Source: Torreya grandis
Taxonomy: Eukaryota; Streptophyta; Pinopsida; Cupressales; Taxaceae
Assembly (NCBI GenBank): GCA_037957365.1
Contig: JARHVA010002005.1
Span: 2,437,501 to 2,501,500, forward strand
Direction: 5' to 3'
Length of the DNA stretch: 64,000 bases
Shown piece by piece: positions 11,056 to 20,567 of the stretch. A model generated the notes under the pieces. That model did not search any database. It was not told the DNA's origin and worked only from the letters and a program-made list of their open reading frames with translations. A program made the translations under genes and the position numbers. The stretch's first letter is position 1; each line of letters begins with the position of its first letter.

Positions 11056-12200
11056 ATCTTTATTCCTGGTCACTTCTCCATTTTTATTCAACTTATTTCT
11101 GTAAACTCATTTTATTCCAATCACATTGTGATCTTTTGGTCTAGGCACTAATTCCTAAGTATCAATCTTTTTTATCTGATTTATTCTTCATCCATTGCCT
11201 TAACCCAATGCTTATCCTGTCTAGCTTCTAAAAAAGTTCTAGGCTAAATTTTGGATAACAAAGAAAAATTAACTTGCTCATATTCACTTACCATCATTCT
11301 TCTCATGTAAATTCTTTCATTTTTATCCCTAATGATGTCACTTTCATTATGATTTATCTGAACATATTTAGATGGGGTTTTGGTGTCCTTTTTCTCCTTC
11401 TTCTCATCTTCATCTGATTCTTTAAAATCTTCCTCTTCAATGATTTCAGGAATGTCTACTGGATCAATGATTCTTTGTGTTCCATCTTCTTATATCCTGA
11501 CACTTGCACTTTCAACCATTTTTTTGGTTCTTTTATTATAAAATTTATAAGCTTTATTTTTACAAGAATAATCAAGAAATATACCTTCATTTGCTTTAGA
11601 TTCAAACTTATCAAGTTTTTCATCGATTCTCTTAATGAAGCATCTACGACTGAAAACTCTAAAATAATCAACTGTTTCTAGTTTGTCTTTCCATAGCTCA
11701 TAAAGAGTCTTGTCACTGTTGAATCTCAATAATGCTCTATTTTGAATATGCACTATTGTAGAAAATACCTCTTTCCCATATTTATCTGGTATCTTGGATT
11801 TATTTAACATTGTCCTTACCATCTCTTAAATTGTTCTATTTCTTCGTTCAACTAATTCATTTTGCTGTGGAGTTCTCGTTGTTGAATAATGTTTCTTTAT
11901 TCCATGGTCTTCACAAAACTCAATAAACTGATCTGACATGAATTCTCCTCCTTGATCTAATCTTAGGCATTTAATCTTCAAACTGGTTTCATTCTCTACT
12001 GATGCTTTGAATACTTTGAAATGTCTAAAAGCTTCTGATTATTTCTTTAAAATATTACCCAATTCATACATGAAAATTATCAATAAGCAATATGAAATAT
12101 TTCTCACCTTGAGTACTTTGAGTTCTCACAGGTCCACACAAATCAGTGTGAACAAGCTCTAACATCATAATGGTTGAGTACTCTTTTGTTTTGAATCACC
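11056..12200 (-). pseudogene. Copia-1 integrase C-terminus, linker and start of RT
   Basis: Read on the - strand, integrase sequence runs from about 12200. From 11822 it reads MVRTMLNKSKIPDKYGKEV, then VHIQNRALLRFNSDKTLYELW, the copia integrase block that ends in TPYE.W, then KLETVDYFRVFSRRCF and GIFLDYSCKNKAYKFYN, the usual integrase-RT linker (cf. K.FGC.CF, G.F.GYS...K.Y...N). Further on come PRTFLEA, WVKAMDEE and GEVTRN, the start of RT. Stops are frequent; the frame breaks at the 11055 insertion. In active elements integrase joins cDNA to the host genome with a DDE triad; I did not recover all three residues here. Confidence 0.8.
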
Positions 12201-12730
12201 TTCTAGCCTACTTCCTATGCTAACAAGGTTCACAAAGCGTGTTGGATGGATTTGTAATCTTTGAAACATTTTTGAGTGCTTGCTTCTTACTGATGTTGAT
12301 AAGATTGTCAAAATTTATGTGTCTCATTCTCCTATGCCATAGCTAACTTTTTTCAATCTGACTCAAACAACATCTCTGACCTTTGATGTCTGATAACATA
12401 TACAAATTATTGCTTTTTCTCTGAGCATCTGCAACCAACACATATGAATATTTTCTTCTAATTTTACAACCTTCTACATAAAAATTTAGTGTGTGTCATT
12501 GATCACATATTTGACTTACACTCAAAATATTATGCTTAAGAATTTCTACATATAAAACATTTTTGGTTTTAGTTCTACTATTATCCAAACTTAGTGTACC
12601 TTTTTCGGTAATTCTGGTAGTAATATTATCTCTAAATTTCACTGTGCCACCATTGATCTTCTTCAAGGTTATGAAATTGCTCTTGTCTCCTGTCATGTGC
12701 CTCGAACATCCACTATCAATGAGCCATGGC
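12201..12730 (-). pseudogene. Copia-1 protease and GAG-pre-integrase
   Basis: On the - strand from about 12730: KPWLIDSGCSRHMTGDKSNF, the copia aspartic protease active site (D-S-G) with its usual RHMTG neighbour, then GTVKFRDN, GTLSLDN, VLYVEILKHNILSVSQICDQ, which matches the conserved LHNV...L.K.NLLSVSQ block. The downstream GAG-pre-integrase region (12200-12490) is only partly readable. Its integrity is lost by stops, but the order protease then integrase is that of Ty1/copia. Confidence 0.82.
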
Positions 12731-12839
12731 TTTTATTCATTTCTTACATGCAAAGCTGTCTGTACCAACATAGATTTTTTAGGTTGTTTCTTCTTTCATG
12801 AATTTGTCTAAACTTTCTTCTTGATGAATAAAGTCTTGA

Positions 12840-13985
12840 AACTTTTGTCCTTCTTGACTAACTCAAACACACTTCTATAGTATCAGGCTATGTGTCCAAA
12901 GTTATTGCACTTATAACATATTATGGCCTCTTCATTAAAGCCTGATAGAGGAGCAAAAGAGTTGTGGCTTCTGCTTGACTCTGCATGAGTTTCCTTCTTA
13001 TTTCTGAAATTATTAGCCCTTTTTTGGCATTCTGTTTTCTTATGACCATATCCATTACAATAAAAATAGTAACCATAAAAATAGGACATATTTGTGTATC
13101 TCTGACATGATTGCCTTTTGTAGCTCTGTTCCTTCTAGCCTTCTTTGTTTGAGATGTCCTCTATATTCTTAACTTCTTTCCTTTTTATTTCTTCTTTTGT
13201 AAGAGCTTCAACATAGCTCTTTGCTTTTTTTGTGTTAACCTTGTCTATGAAAGTAGTGGCCTCCCCTTTCTCTTTTTCAAATTCGATACTTGTCCTATCT
13301 AACATTGATCTTTGAATTTCTAATATCTTATTCAGCATATTAGTGCTATTCTCAAATTTTGAATCATTGGCTGCTCTATCATTGATTTCTTTATTTGTTT
13401 TTTCAAGATCTGCTTTTAAAGAAGTAATTTCAATAACATACCTTTCACATTTTTCGCTTACTTTTTGCAACTGTGCCATTATATCTTTTTCATTCTTCTT
13501 AGCTTCTTTAAAGTGTGCTTGTAGATCTTCAATTATTTTCTTTGACTCATTTTCATTTTTATCGATTTGGAGCTTTAATTTTTGATTTTTCTCCTCAAAA
13601 ATTTTTAACTCTTCTAAGGCACAAATGAGTTCTCCTTCTAGATTCACTTCAGCTTTATCCTGTTCTTCTTCTTGATCCTTTGTACTTTTGCTTGCGGAGG
13701 CATCTTCATGTATGTCCATGAATAAAATCTCTTCTTCTTCTAAATCACTGACTCCACTATCTTCCACTGAACTAGGTTCTTTAGAATACAAACTCTTCTT
13801 CTCAAATCCCTTCTTGATTTTTTTTTAAAATTCTTATTGCATGTAGATTTTCCTTCTTCATTGTCACCATTACCCTTATCTGGGCACTTAGCTACAAAAT
13901 GTCTAATATTTTCACAATTAAAACATTTAAAAGGTAATTTTCTTTGATATTTACCTGTGCCTTTTTTTGCCTTTGATATTAGTCC
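12840..13985 (-). pseudogene. Copia-1 gag (C-terminal part): coiled coil and zinc knuckles
   Basis: Read on the - strand: a knuckle-like CFNCENIRHFVAKCP (13925-13884; C-x2-C-x4-H-x4-C intact), then an acidic, heptad-rich segment of 218 codons without a stop (13791-13135; EEEQDKAEVNLEGELICALE and many E/K/L heptads) predicted to be a coiled coil. Two further knuckles follow: FYCNGYGHKKTEC (first Cys replaced by Tyr) and CYKCNNFGHIA, stop, near 12883-13060. Coiled coil plus three knuckles is the Sirevirus gag layout. The N-terminal gag and everything upstream are missing: sequence switches at about 13985 to Gypsy-2 LTR. Confidence 0.78.
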
Positions 13986-14187
13986 TTGAATGAGGCTTGT
14001 TAAGATTCAAATTTTCAAACAATGCATTTAGGTAAGAAATCAACAATTCAAATTTTATGCACCTTTAGACCCACTGGACTTCACATTTGGACTTCATAAG
14101 ACCTCTATAACCTATATAAAACCTATTAGACTATATCTAGATAAAAATAGATCTTTTTTGGGGGGTCCTTATAGGATGCCCTTATCA
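13986..14187 (-). repeat. Truncated Gypsy-2 3' LTR
   Basis: Homologous to 18305-18512 throughout, roughly 85% by eye, with the same TGAT start on the - strand. The homology ends at about 13986, where Copia-1 gag begins. Both sides share the short word 'agtccttga', so the join may have used microhomology. Confidence 0.72.
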
Positions 14188-16261
14188 TACTACCAAGCTG
14201 GAAAATCTTTGCCCCAGGTCTTTGGTGATTCACTTGGTATATGCTGCTACCTGAATGCATTTAATTTCCTCTTTGAAGTTGTTTGCTTCCACTTTCATCT
14301 CATAGAGGTGTACATGATCTTGGGCCCCACATTTAGGCCTTCTTAGATTCATCTCCTTCAATATCATACCTGCACACAAAATAAAATAATTAAACAAAAC
14401 ATGTTTGTTACCTTATTCTTGCTTGGCAGGTGTGTACCACTCTTTCTCTCTTATAGACTGATTCTCCTTATCCTTAACTCCATTTTAAACTACTGCTACA
14501 AGTATGCATTCTTCTTCCTTCTTCACCAATGCTACTTGTGCTGCCCATTCCACTTCATGCACAACTTGTGTTTATCCTTTGCATACCTCATTCTTATGCA
14601 GATTCATAATTTGATGTTGTATATCTTTAGCATCTTGACTATCCCCAATCACTTGCATCTCTAAGGGCTGCATGCTTTATTTCATTATCTCATCTCCTTG
14701 GTCACTTAACTATCTCTCATAAGCCTGTTGGATATGGACTAGTTATTTGACATTATCTTCTTGTTTAAGACTCTTTTACAAACATTTGTGTTAATCTACC
14801 ACCACTTCTTTAGTTGCCTACTCCTTACTTGTATTTCCATCACAAAACATCATGTTAGAAACAAAACTTAGAGCCTTTATGGTTATCTTATGGGTTGCCT
14901 CATCCTTGGATAATTCAACTTATAACCTCTTCACTTGCTTGGTGTTAATCCCAAGCCATTGCTCATCCATTTTAGCTGCTATGTCAATCATTATACTATT
15001 ATCTTCTCTCTCACACGCTTGGCTGCCATGTTTGCTTTGGCTATCCTTTCTCTTAAGCACTCTCCTAGGTGATCTATCCTCTTCTTTCTTTTAACAACCA
15101 TTTGCTGCCACCTTACACTCTTCTTTATCCTCTCTCATGTCCATCTTTGTGGACTCATAACTTTGCATATCAATCAACTCAACACAACTTACCTCTTCTT
15201 CTTTCTTTGGTGCTTTGATCAAGCCCAAACTCTCTATTACTTAACTCCAATACTGCCTTGTCATCATCATCATGATTATCTCATCTCTTCTATCTTCTTC
15301 ATCTTTCAATGGGATAAGTGTATATATCTTTCCATGCTACTGAATAGTGTATATGTTTGCTTGACCATCATGGATGGCATGATTATCAAACTCCCATGGT
15401 CTCCCTAGTAATAAATAACACACATCTATAGGTAAAATATCACACAACACTTGATATTTATATCTTCTTATCTGAAACTCAACCCAAATCTATTCACTTA
15501 CTAGTATTTGGTGTCCTTTGTGAACCCATGCCACCTTGTATGGTTTTGGATGTGGCATGCTCTTCAAGCCTAACCTATGCACCATCTCCAATGAAACTAT
15601 ATTTTTAGTACTACCTTTATCAATAACTGAATTACAAACTTTACCTCTTACTTTACATCGGCTCTTGAATAGGCTTCTTCTTTTGGCTAGTTCTTTATCT
15701 TGCTTCTGCTGCAATAAGACTCTCCTAATGAGTAATGACTCATTCCTATCATGCCTTCTCTCCTCATTCTCCTCTATATTGTTGCATATTATTGCTCACA
15801 TTTTTTGGACACTCTGCTGCTCTGTGTCCCTCTCTATGGAAATTCTAACATTGCCCTTGAAGTCTTTGTTTTGGTCCTTGTCTCATTGAAACTTCATCTC
15901 TTCTCATTCTGCCATCTATCAATGGTCTAACCTGCCTTGCACGGTGCTTCCCCATGCCTTATTAAACTGTTGCTACATGTCCCTGTGGTCTCCCTTGAAC
16001 CACTTATCTATTCTCTCTCTCATTCATTCTTGCTTGCAAAGGTACTGCTTCACCTTGTTGCTTATATTCTCTTTCTTATCTTTGTTCTCTCCTTATAAGA
16101 GTATCCTCAATAACCTCCATTATCATCACTAATAGATAAATTAGTTGGGTCATTAACCTAACTAAATCATCCTCGTCTGTACTAGATCTCTCCATAAAGC
16201 ACTGCACTTGGTTCCCTATCCTACTTTTCACTTTAAAACACATTGTTAATCCTTTCAACAA
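14188..16261 (-). pseudogene. Gypsy-2 gag-protease remnant with unassigned tail
   Basis: Gag start is near 16240 (MCFKVKSRIG, - strand; the exact start is uncertain). A damaged zinc knuckle (NFHREGHRAAECP, second Cys lost) lies near 15800-15842. The protease reads CNSVIDKGSTKNIVSLEMVHRLGL near 15650-15570 (split here for reading: active site D-K-G, not the usual D-S-G or D-T-G), then VHKGHQILVSE, stop, CDILPIDVCYLLLGRPWEF and HAIHDGQANIYTI. After about 15290 one frame continues as an acidic, charged segment (KEEEVSCVELIDMQ, KKEEDRSPRRVLKRK) without RT, RNase H or integrase motifs down to the LTR. This looks like gag-protease plus an unknown tail. Confidence 0.72.
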
Positions 16262-16281
16262 TCTACAAAATCTTTACCTAA

Positions 16282-16293
16282 GCTCTGATACCA
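16282..16293 (-). promoter_or_regulatory. Gypsy-2 primer binding site
   Basis: The + strand reads GCTCTGATACCA, the exact complement of TGGTATCAGAGC, the plant initiator-Met tRNA primer binding site. It lies six bases inside the LTR end at 16300, fixing the element's orientation as - strand. Confidence 0.9.
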
Positions 16294-16299
16294 AAATTA

Positions 16300-18512
16300 T
16301 GTAGAGCATATACCAAACACACTCACTCTAACCCTTGTTTCTAAACATACTTCTCATAATAATGGTTAATAGTTCAATTCCTCATGCAATGTTTCCCAAT
16401 CTCACTTCATTTTTAAGTGGATTCTGATATGTCTATCAAGTTCTATAGGATCTCAAATACCCTTCTCTATCCACTCATCAACTCTCAAACACTATTTAAT
16501 GTTCAACTCTTTCCTTTACCCAACCCTACATACTTTTCACTCAGTCCTTATAGCGTTATTTTTAGAGTTTTCTTGCAAGTCCATACATGTATAGTAGTGT
16601 ATAACAAAACTAAATACCAATTCAAGTACCATCTATCCAAAACCATCTACTCATGAAGTTTCATGCAGTAACTCATTATTTTGATAGTCCTTTTGGTCCT
16701 TTCTAGGTCTTTGTTTACCCCAATTAGGTCTCCTAGGTTTATTTTCAAAAAAATTCTCTCTTTTCCATACATAGAGGCACATTCTCACAAAACAAACTTT
16801 AAAATCTATTCAAAAATTTTATACCTAACATTCTCACCAATTTTATTTTAATTTGGTTGGTGGAATCTCATTAAACTTATAAAACCCTAGGGTTAGGGTT
16901 TTCCAAGACTATCATAGGCCGAGAGAAATCAATAATTAATTGTGGATGTTTAGAATGCTTTCAAAGAACCAAGTTATATTTTAAAGGTCTATCTAGAACT
17001 GGTTCAAGTCCTACCATCACTAGATTCTCATTATCAATTGCTAATGTTTTCCAAGCCATTCTATTGATGAATATGCAATAAATCACATACAAGTAACGTG
17101 GAGAATTCTATTTGCTTGTTACCACAATCCTCCTTTCAAGGAAAAAATTCAAATAATTTAAAACAATGTAAGCACTTACCAATACCTTATTTATCTTTTC
17201 AACTTGGGTCTTTGATCATGTCTTCTCAAGAAACCAAATACACAGTTCTTGACAATGTTTACTTCAAGAAATAGGGTCAGTTCACAGTATGGATTAGATA
17301 TCAAAATTTATTTACTATTTTGGAACCTTGAAACATCAAACATGATTAATATACTTTATGATGCTTATGGAAATACTATTCTTAAGTCCTTCAACAACAT
17401 TTCATAGTCGACATACCAAAGGATCAACACCCACAACAAGGGTCTAATCATGACACTGTCTACATTATCTGATCAAGGTTTCTTATTTATTTATATATTG
17501 GAATAAATAAAATCCACAAAAAATAATGCTACTCTCCAAACACATTGATTAAATAATTACCAAAGTTATTCATATACCAATCAAGACAAATACAGTCTGA
17601 AATCAATCAACTTATATAAAAATAGGGGTTTATATTGTCACCACCTTCAAGAGGGATCCTCTTTATTAATTATTGAAAACCTATGTACTCTAATATGTAA
17701 AAAGATTATTCAAATACATTGTAAATGAATTTTTAAGGTTATATATTCAACAAATATTGGTTATAAAGTCTATCAACAAAACAACTATCACAAGAACAGG
17801 GTCTATGTTTTACCACTTTTATAGCGGTTCTTTCTTGTGTCGATATCTTAGAAATATATCTTAAAAAAACATATATTAACCATGAATCACACTAAAAATC
17901 CATTATCAATTACATTTTTGATCAACAAATCACATATATAGTCAGCCACATAATCAAAGACCTCAAAATAGGGTCTGTATTCACCATTCAATAGAGATTA
18001 CCAAAAATTTCCAATTATTCCTTCATAAAAAACATGTCATTACATTATCCATTCATTTGTTTGAATGAAATATTCAATCTAACCTAATAATTGACTCCAA
18101 ATACTTATATAGGTGCATAACTACTTCTTGAATTCTCTTTTTCACATAGAGGTTATTTTGCAATATAATATTTTTGTCTTAGTTTTCACACACATGACAT
18201 GTAGAATCATAACTATAGGTTACTAACCATATAATAGACCTTAAATATTGTCTAAACCCATTGACACACTTTATAAAATTTTCACCTTCATCAATTTGCA
18301 CAAAAGTCCTTGAAGAAGGGTTTTTAAGATTCAAATATTCAAACAATGCATTTTGGCAGGAAATCAACAATTCAAATTTTATGCATCTTTAGACCAATTG
18401 GACTTCACATTTGGACTTCCTAAGACCTATAAAACCTGTAAAACACCTATTAGACTATATCTAGATAAAAATAGATCCTTTTTTGGCGTCCTCATAGGAT
18501 GCCCCTACATCA
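16300..18512 (-). repeat. Gypsy-2 5' LTR, 2.2 kb
   Basis: Bounded on the left by the primer binding site (LTR end ...CTCTACA on the - strand) and on the right by TGATGTAGGGGCATCC, which is shared with the truncated partner at 14187. At about 2,213 bp it is longer than its 2.1-kb internal region. A short - strand open frame at 18370-18179 has no family motif and I do not call it a gene. TATA-rich stretches occur but no clear promoter can be placed. Confidence 0.68.
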
Positions 18513-18818
18513 CTAACATACATGATTAGAATGTTGTTAATATGAATAATATCTAGAGAGTAGTTTCCTATATCGATCATTATCCAACTTCAAATTACAA
18601 TAATTTACAAAAGTTTCATGTTGTTTAAGAATCTTACCCATCCCACCTAATGGAAATTGGGTAATCATAACCAATTCTAATAAATTCAGTAAACACATAA
18701 ACATCAAATCCAGTGATACATTTATATAATAACTCGCATAATATTGCTATAAATTCTAATTATCCTATAAGCCACCTCACTCATAAATCCCAAAATATTA
18801 TATCATTGTTACTTCTTC
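18513..18818. other. Flanking DNA, target of Copia-2
   Basis: A+T-rich sequence between Gypsy-2 and Copia-2 with no recognised motif. It was continuous with 25198 onwards before Copia-2 inserted at CTCTC. Confidence 0.6.
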
Positions 18819-18823
18819 CTCTC
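18819..18823 (+). repeat. Copia-2 target-site duplication, left
   Basis: CTCTC directly before the 5' LTR; the identical CTCTC follows the 3' LTR at 25193-25197. A perfect 5-bp duplication is what copia integrase leaves. Confidence 0.93.
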
Positions 18824-19059
18824 TGTTAGGACTTGTTCCAAAGTCTTAACGTTAGGTTAGTTTTTTGGTAGAAAATAATTTACTATTGTAAATGGGGCAT
18901 GCATCTTTTATAAAGACACCCCCATAAAATAAATAAACTTAGTTTAATTATTAGGTAGTTTTATTGTTTATGTTTATTAATTAGATTTGCTTTACGGGTT
19001 GTTTTCCCGTATTTAGTTGGTTATTGGATTAGTTGTTTTTACCGGTCATTGGTAAAAAC

Positions 19060-19067
19060 TATATAAA
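19060..19067 (+). promoter_or_regulatory. TATA box in the Copia-2 LTR
   Basis: TATATAAA lies 144 bp before the LTR end. It is the probable core promoter for genomic RNA; the same sequence is kept in the 3' LTR. Confidence 0.65.
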
Positions 19068-19134
19068 TCCATATTTGCATTGTGAAAGGGTTAACGGAGT
19101 AAAGGCACCCTTATGTAATTGTTATTTTGAAATT

Positions 19135-19140
19135 AATAAA
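19135..19140 (+). terminator. Polyadenylation signal in the Copia-2 LTR
   Basis: AATAAA about 70 bp downstream of the TATA box and 63 bp before the LTR end. Together with the TATA box it bounds a short R region; in the 3' LTR the same signal would end the transcript. Confidence 0.55.
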
Positions 19141-19204
19141 ATACTTGTGCACTCTGCACTAAGCGGGGACAAGGTTCAATCTATTTTGATCTTAAAGTTA
19201 TCAG

Positions 19205-19216
19205 TGGTATCAGAGC
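19205..19216 (+). promoter_or_regulatory. Copia-2 primer binding site
   Basis: TGGTATCAGAGC, a perfect match to the 3' end complement of plant initiator-Met tRNA, one base after the LTR. Confidence 0.96.
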
Positions 19217-20567
19217 ATGGTTGGGAGCACGGTGAATTCGAAGGAGGAAGGTGTGATTTCTTTTGGCATGAAAATAAGGTATGCCATATAGTTTGGTTTA
19301 AATATTTTGAAAAATTATTAAATCATTTTAATTTTTCAAAAATTATTTATATTTAAACCTGTATTTTCCATATACCACTGTCTAATTTTTTTTGGATCAT
19401 TCATACTCCAATTTTCTTCTGTTAAGCCTCCTCATTTGGCATAAAAATGAATTTTAGCATTTAAATGTTATTAATTCATTATTTTTGAGTCAAAATCAAA
19501 TTTGTACGGCCTTTTATCTGAGAAAACATCTGAAACTTTTCATTAATGGCTGTCATTATGAGTATAACATTCATTTCTGTGGAAAACCTCTGAAAAACAT
19601 CAGCAAATAGCATTTAAAACCTCTGTTGTTGCATTTTTAATTGAAAATCTGGAAATACCAGACTTTTATGGCCTATTGTACGGCCTTTCCAATGCCCAAG
19701 CTTGTTTTTGATTCATTCACTGCAAAATATACCTTAAAAATTTGCAAAAACACTGTCAAAATCATTTTTTAGCAGCCTGTACGGATTTGTACGGCCTAGG
19801 TGAGAGAGAGCAGGTGGAGAAAAAGTTTCCAGCAGCAGCCACGGCATCCCAGGCAAGCATGGCGCTCGAATAAAGTTTAGAAACTATTTTTTGCTGTTCT
19901 AAAGTTTTATTTTTCAAAAATTTGCTGTGGAGGGCCCACCCGGGAGAAAGCTTGAAGTGAACGCTATCAAATAAAAAAAGAAAGGGAAAAAGAATTTATT
20001 TATTTACATTCTCATGTAATTTTTTTTATTTTCCCTCATACATAGAAATCTAGTATAAATTTAAATTTCTGAGTATAACATTTTGTAAATGCTCTTAGAG
20101 CAATTGGTTAAGCCCATTTTGCTAAAAGCTTGCAAGGGAGGAGGTCAAGGGTTCAAATCCCTTTTTGGAGAAAGTTTCTTTTTGCCTTGGAATATATTTT
20201 TTTGAAAAAGAAATATTCCCTTTTAATTCAGAATATTGTAAAACACATACTTATTGTATTGTGTTATTTATTTTTTTCGAAAAAGGGGCAGAATTCAATC
20301 ATTTTTCTTTCGTATTGTTGTGGTGAGATAAGGGTGTAATTGGTGAAATAAGGTTGTAATTTGGCGAAATAAGGGTGTAATCATTGATTTTTGGTGTGGT
20401 TAAGTGCAAAACCCATCAAAAATACTTATTTTCTATTTTACGCTCTACGCGGAGGTTAAGTGCAAAACCCCATAGAAGCAGTGTCTTGTGCAGTGAGTGT
20501 GATATTTGTTTCATTTCTTTCACATTTTGTCGCACGTTTCTCTACTACACTTACTTTCATTTCAAAA
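19217..20567 (+). other. Copia-2 leader (5' untranslated region) with short repeats
   Basis: About 1.35 kb between PBS and the gag start without a coding frame of known type. It contains three copies of TTGTACGGCC (near 19502, 19676, 19791) plus a TGTACGG, three tandem copies of a 'ggtgaaataaggktgtaat' unit at 20322-20383, a pair of 'gttaagtgcaaaaccc' words near 20399 and 20455, and a tRNA-like sequence at 20091. The leader is unusually long and repeat-rich. Confidence 0.75.
20091..20170 (+). other. tRNA-like sequence with A and B boxes in the Copia-2 leader
   Basis: The sequence has an A-box-like TAGAGCAATTGG (about 20096-20107) and a B-box-like GGTTCAAATCC (about 20150-20160; one base off GGTTCGANTCC), spaced as in a tRNA gene with a longer variable arm. 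GGG..CCC pairing around the B box gives a T-arm-like hairpin. There is no matching acceptor stem that I can confirm, so it is more likely a tRNA-derived (SINE-like) insert or a mimic than a working tRNA. Confidence 0.5.

Larger units (their letters stand above)
7280..13985 (-). mobile_element. Copia-1: Sirevirus-like Copia element, 5'-truncated
   Basis: On the - strand the order is gag with zinc knuckles, protease, GAG-pre-integrase, integrase, RT and RNase H, then several polypurine tracts and a 3' LTR: the Ty1/copia order. Two features point to the Sirevirus lineage: the multiple GGGGGAG-type tracts before the 3' LTR, and a gag with a long coiled coil and repeated knuckles of the CNGYGH / CNNFGH type. 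It lies in the RT of a gypsy element. Its gag N-terminus, PBS and 5' LTR are missing at the junction with Gypsy-2. All coding parts contain stops. A second insertion (9922-11055) splits the RT. Confidence 0.85.
13986..18512 (-). mobile_element. Gypsy-2: non-autonomous gag-protease Ty3/gypsy element
   Basis: On the - strand: 5' LTR 18512-16300, primer binding site 16293-16282, gag and protease about 16260-15290, a decayed stretch without RT or integrase down to 14188, then only the first about 200 bp of the 3' LTR (14187-13986). Both LTR copies start TGAT..AGGGGCATCC-like on the - strand and share 'agactatatctagataaaaat'-type wording (matches in two blocks). The internal region is only 2.1 kb and holds no polymerase. 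It would have depended on proteins from a relative. Confidence 0.7.
18824..19203 (+). repeat. Copia-2 5' LTR
   Basis: Starts TGTTAGGACTTGTTCC, ends CTTAAAGTTATCA; 380 bp. It carries a hairpin (ACGGGttgttttCCCGT, about 18991-19006), a TATA box and a polyadenylation signal, consistent with U3-R-U5. Confidence 0.95.

Noticed and set aside
13343..13585. + strand open frame of 80 codons
   Set aside because: Antisense shadow of the Copia-1 gag coiled coil.
14401..15408. Several + strand open frames rich in Leu, Cys and Phe
   Set aside because: They are antisense to the Gypsy-2 gag-protease region, whose - strand reading gives family motifs.
20091..20170. A functional tRNA gene
   Set aside because: A and B boxes are present but I could not pair an acceptor stem or place a clear anticodon arm; listed as tRNA-like only.
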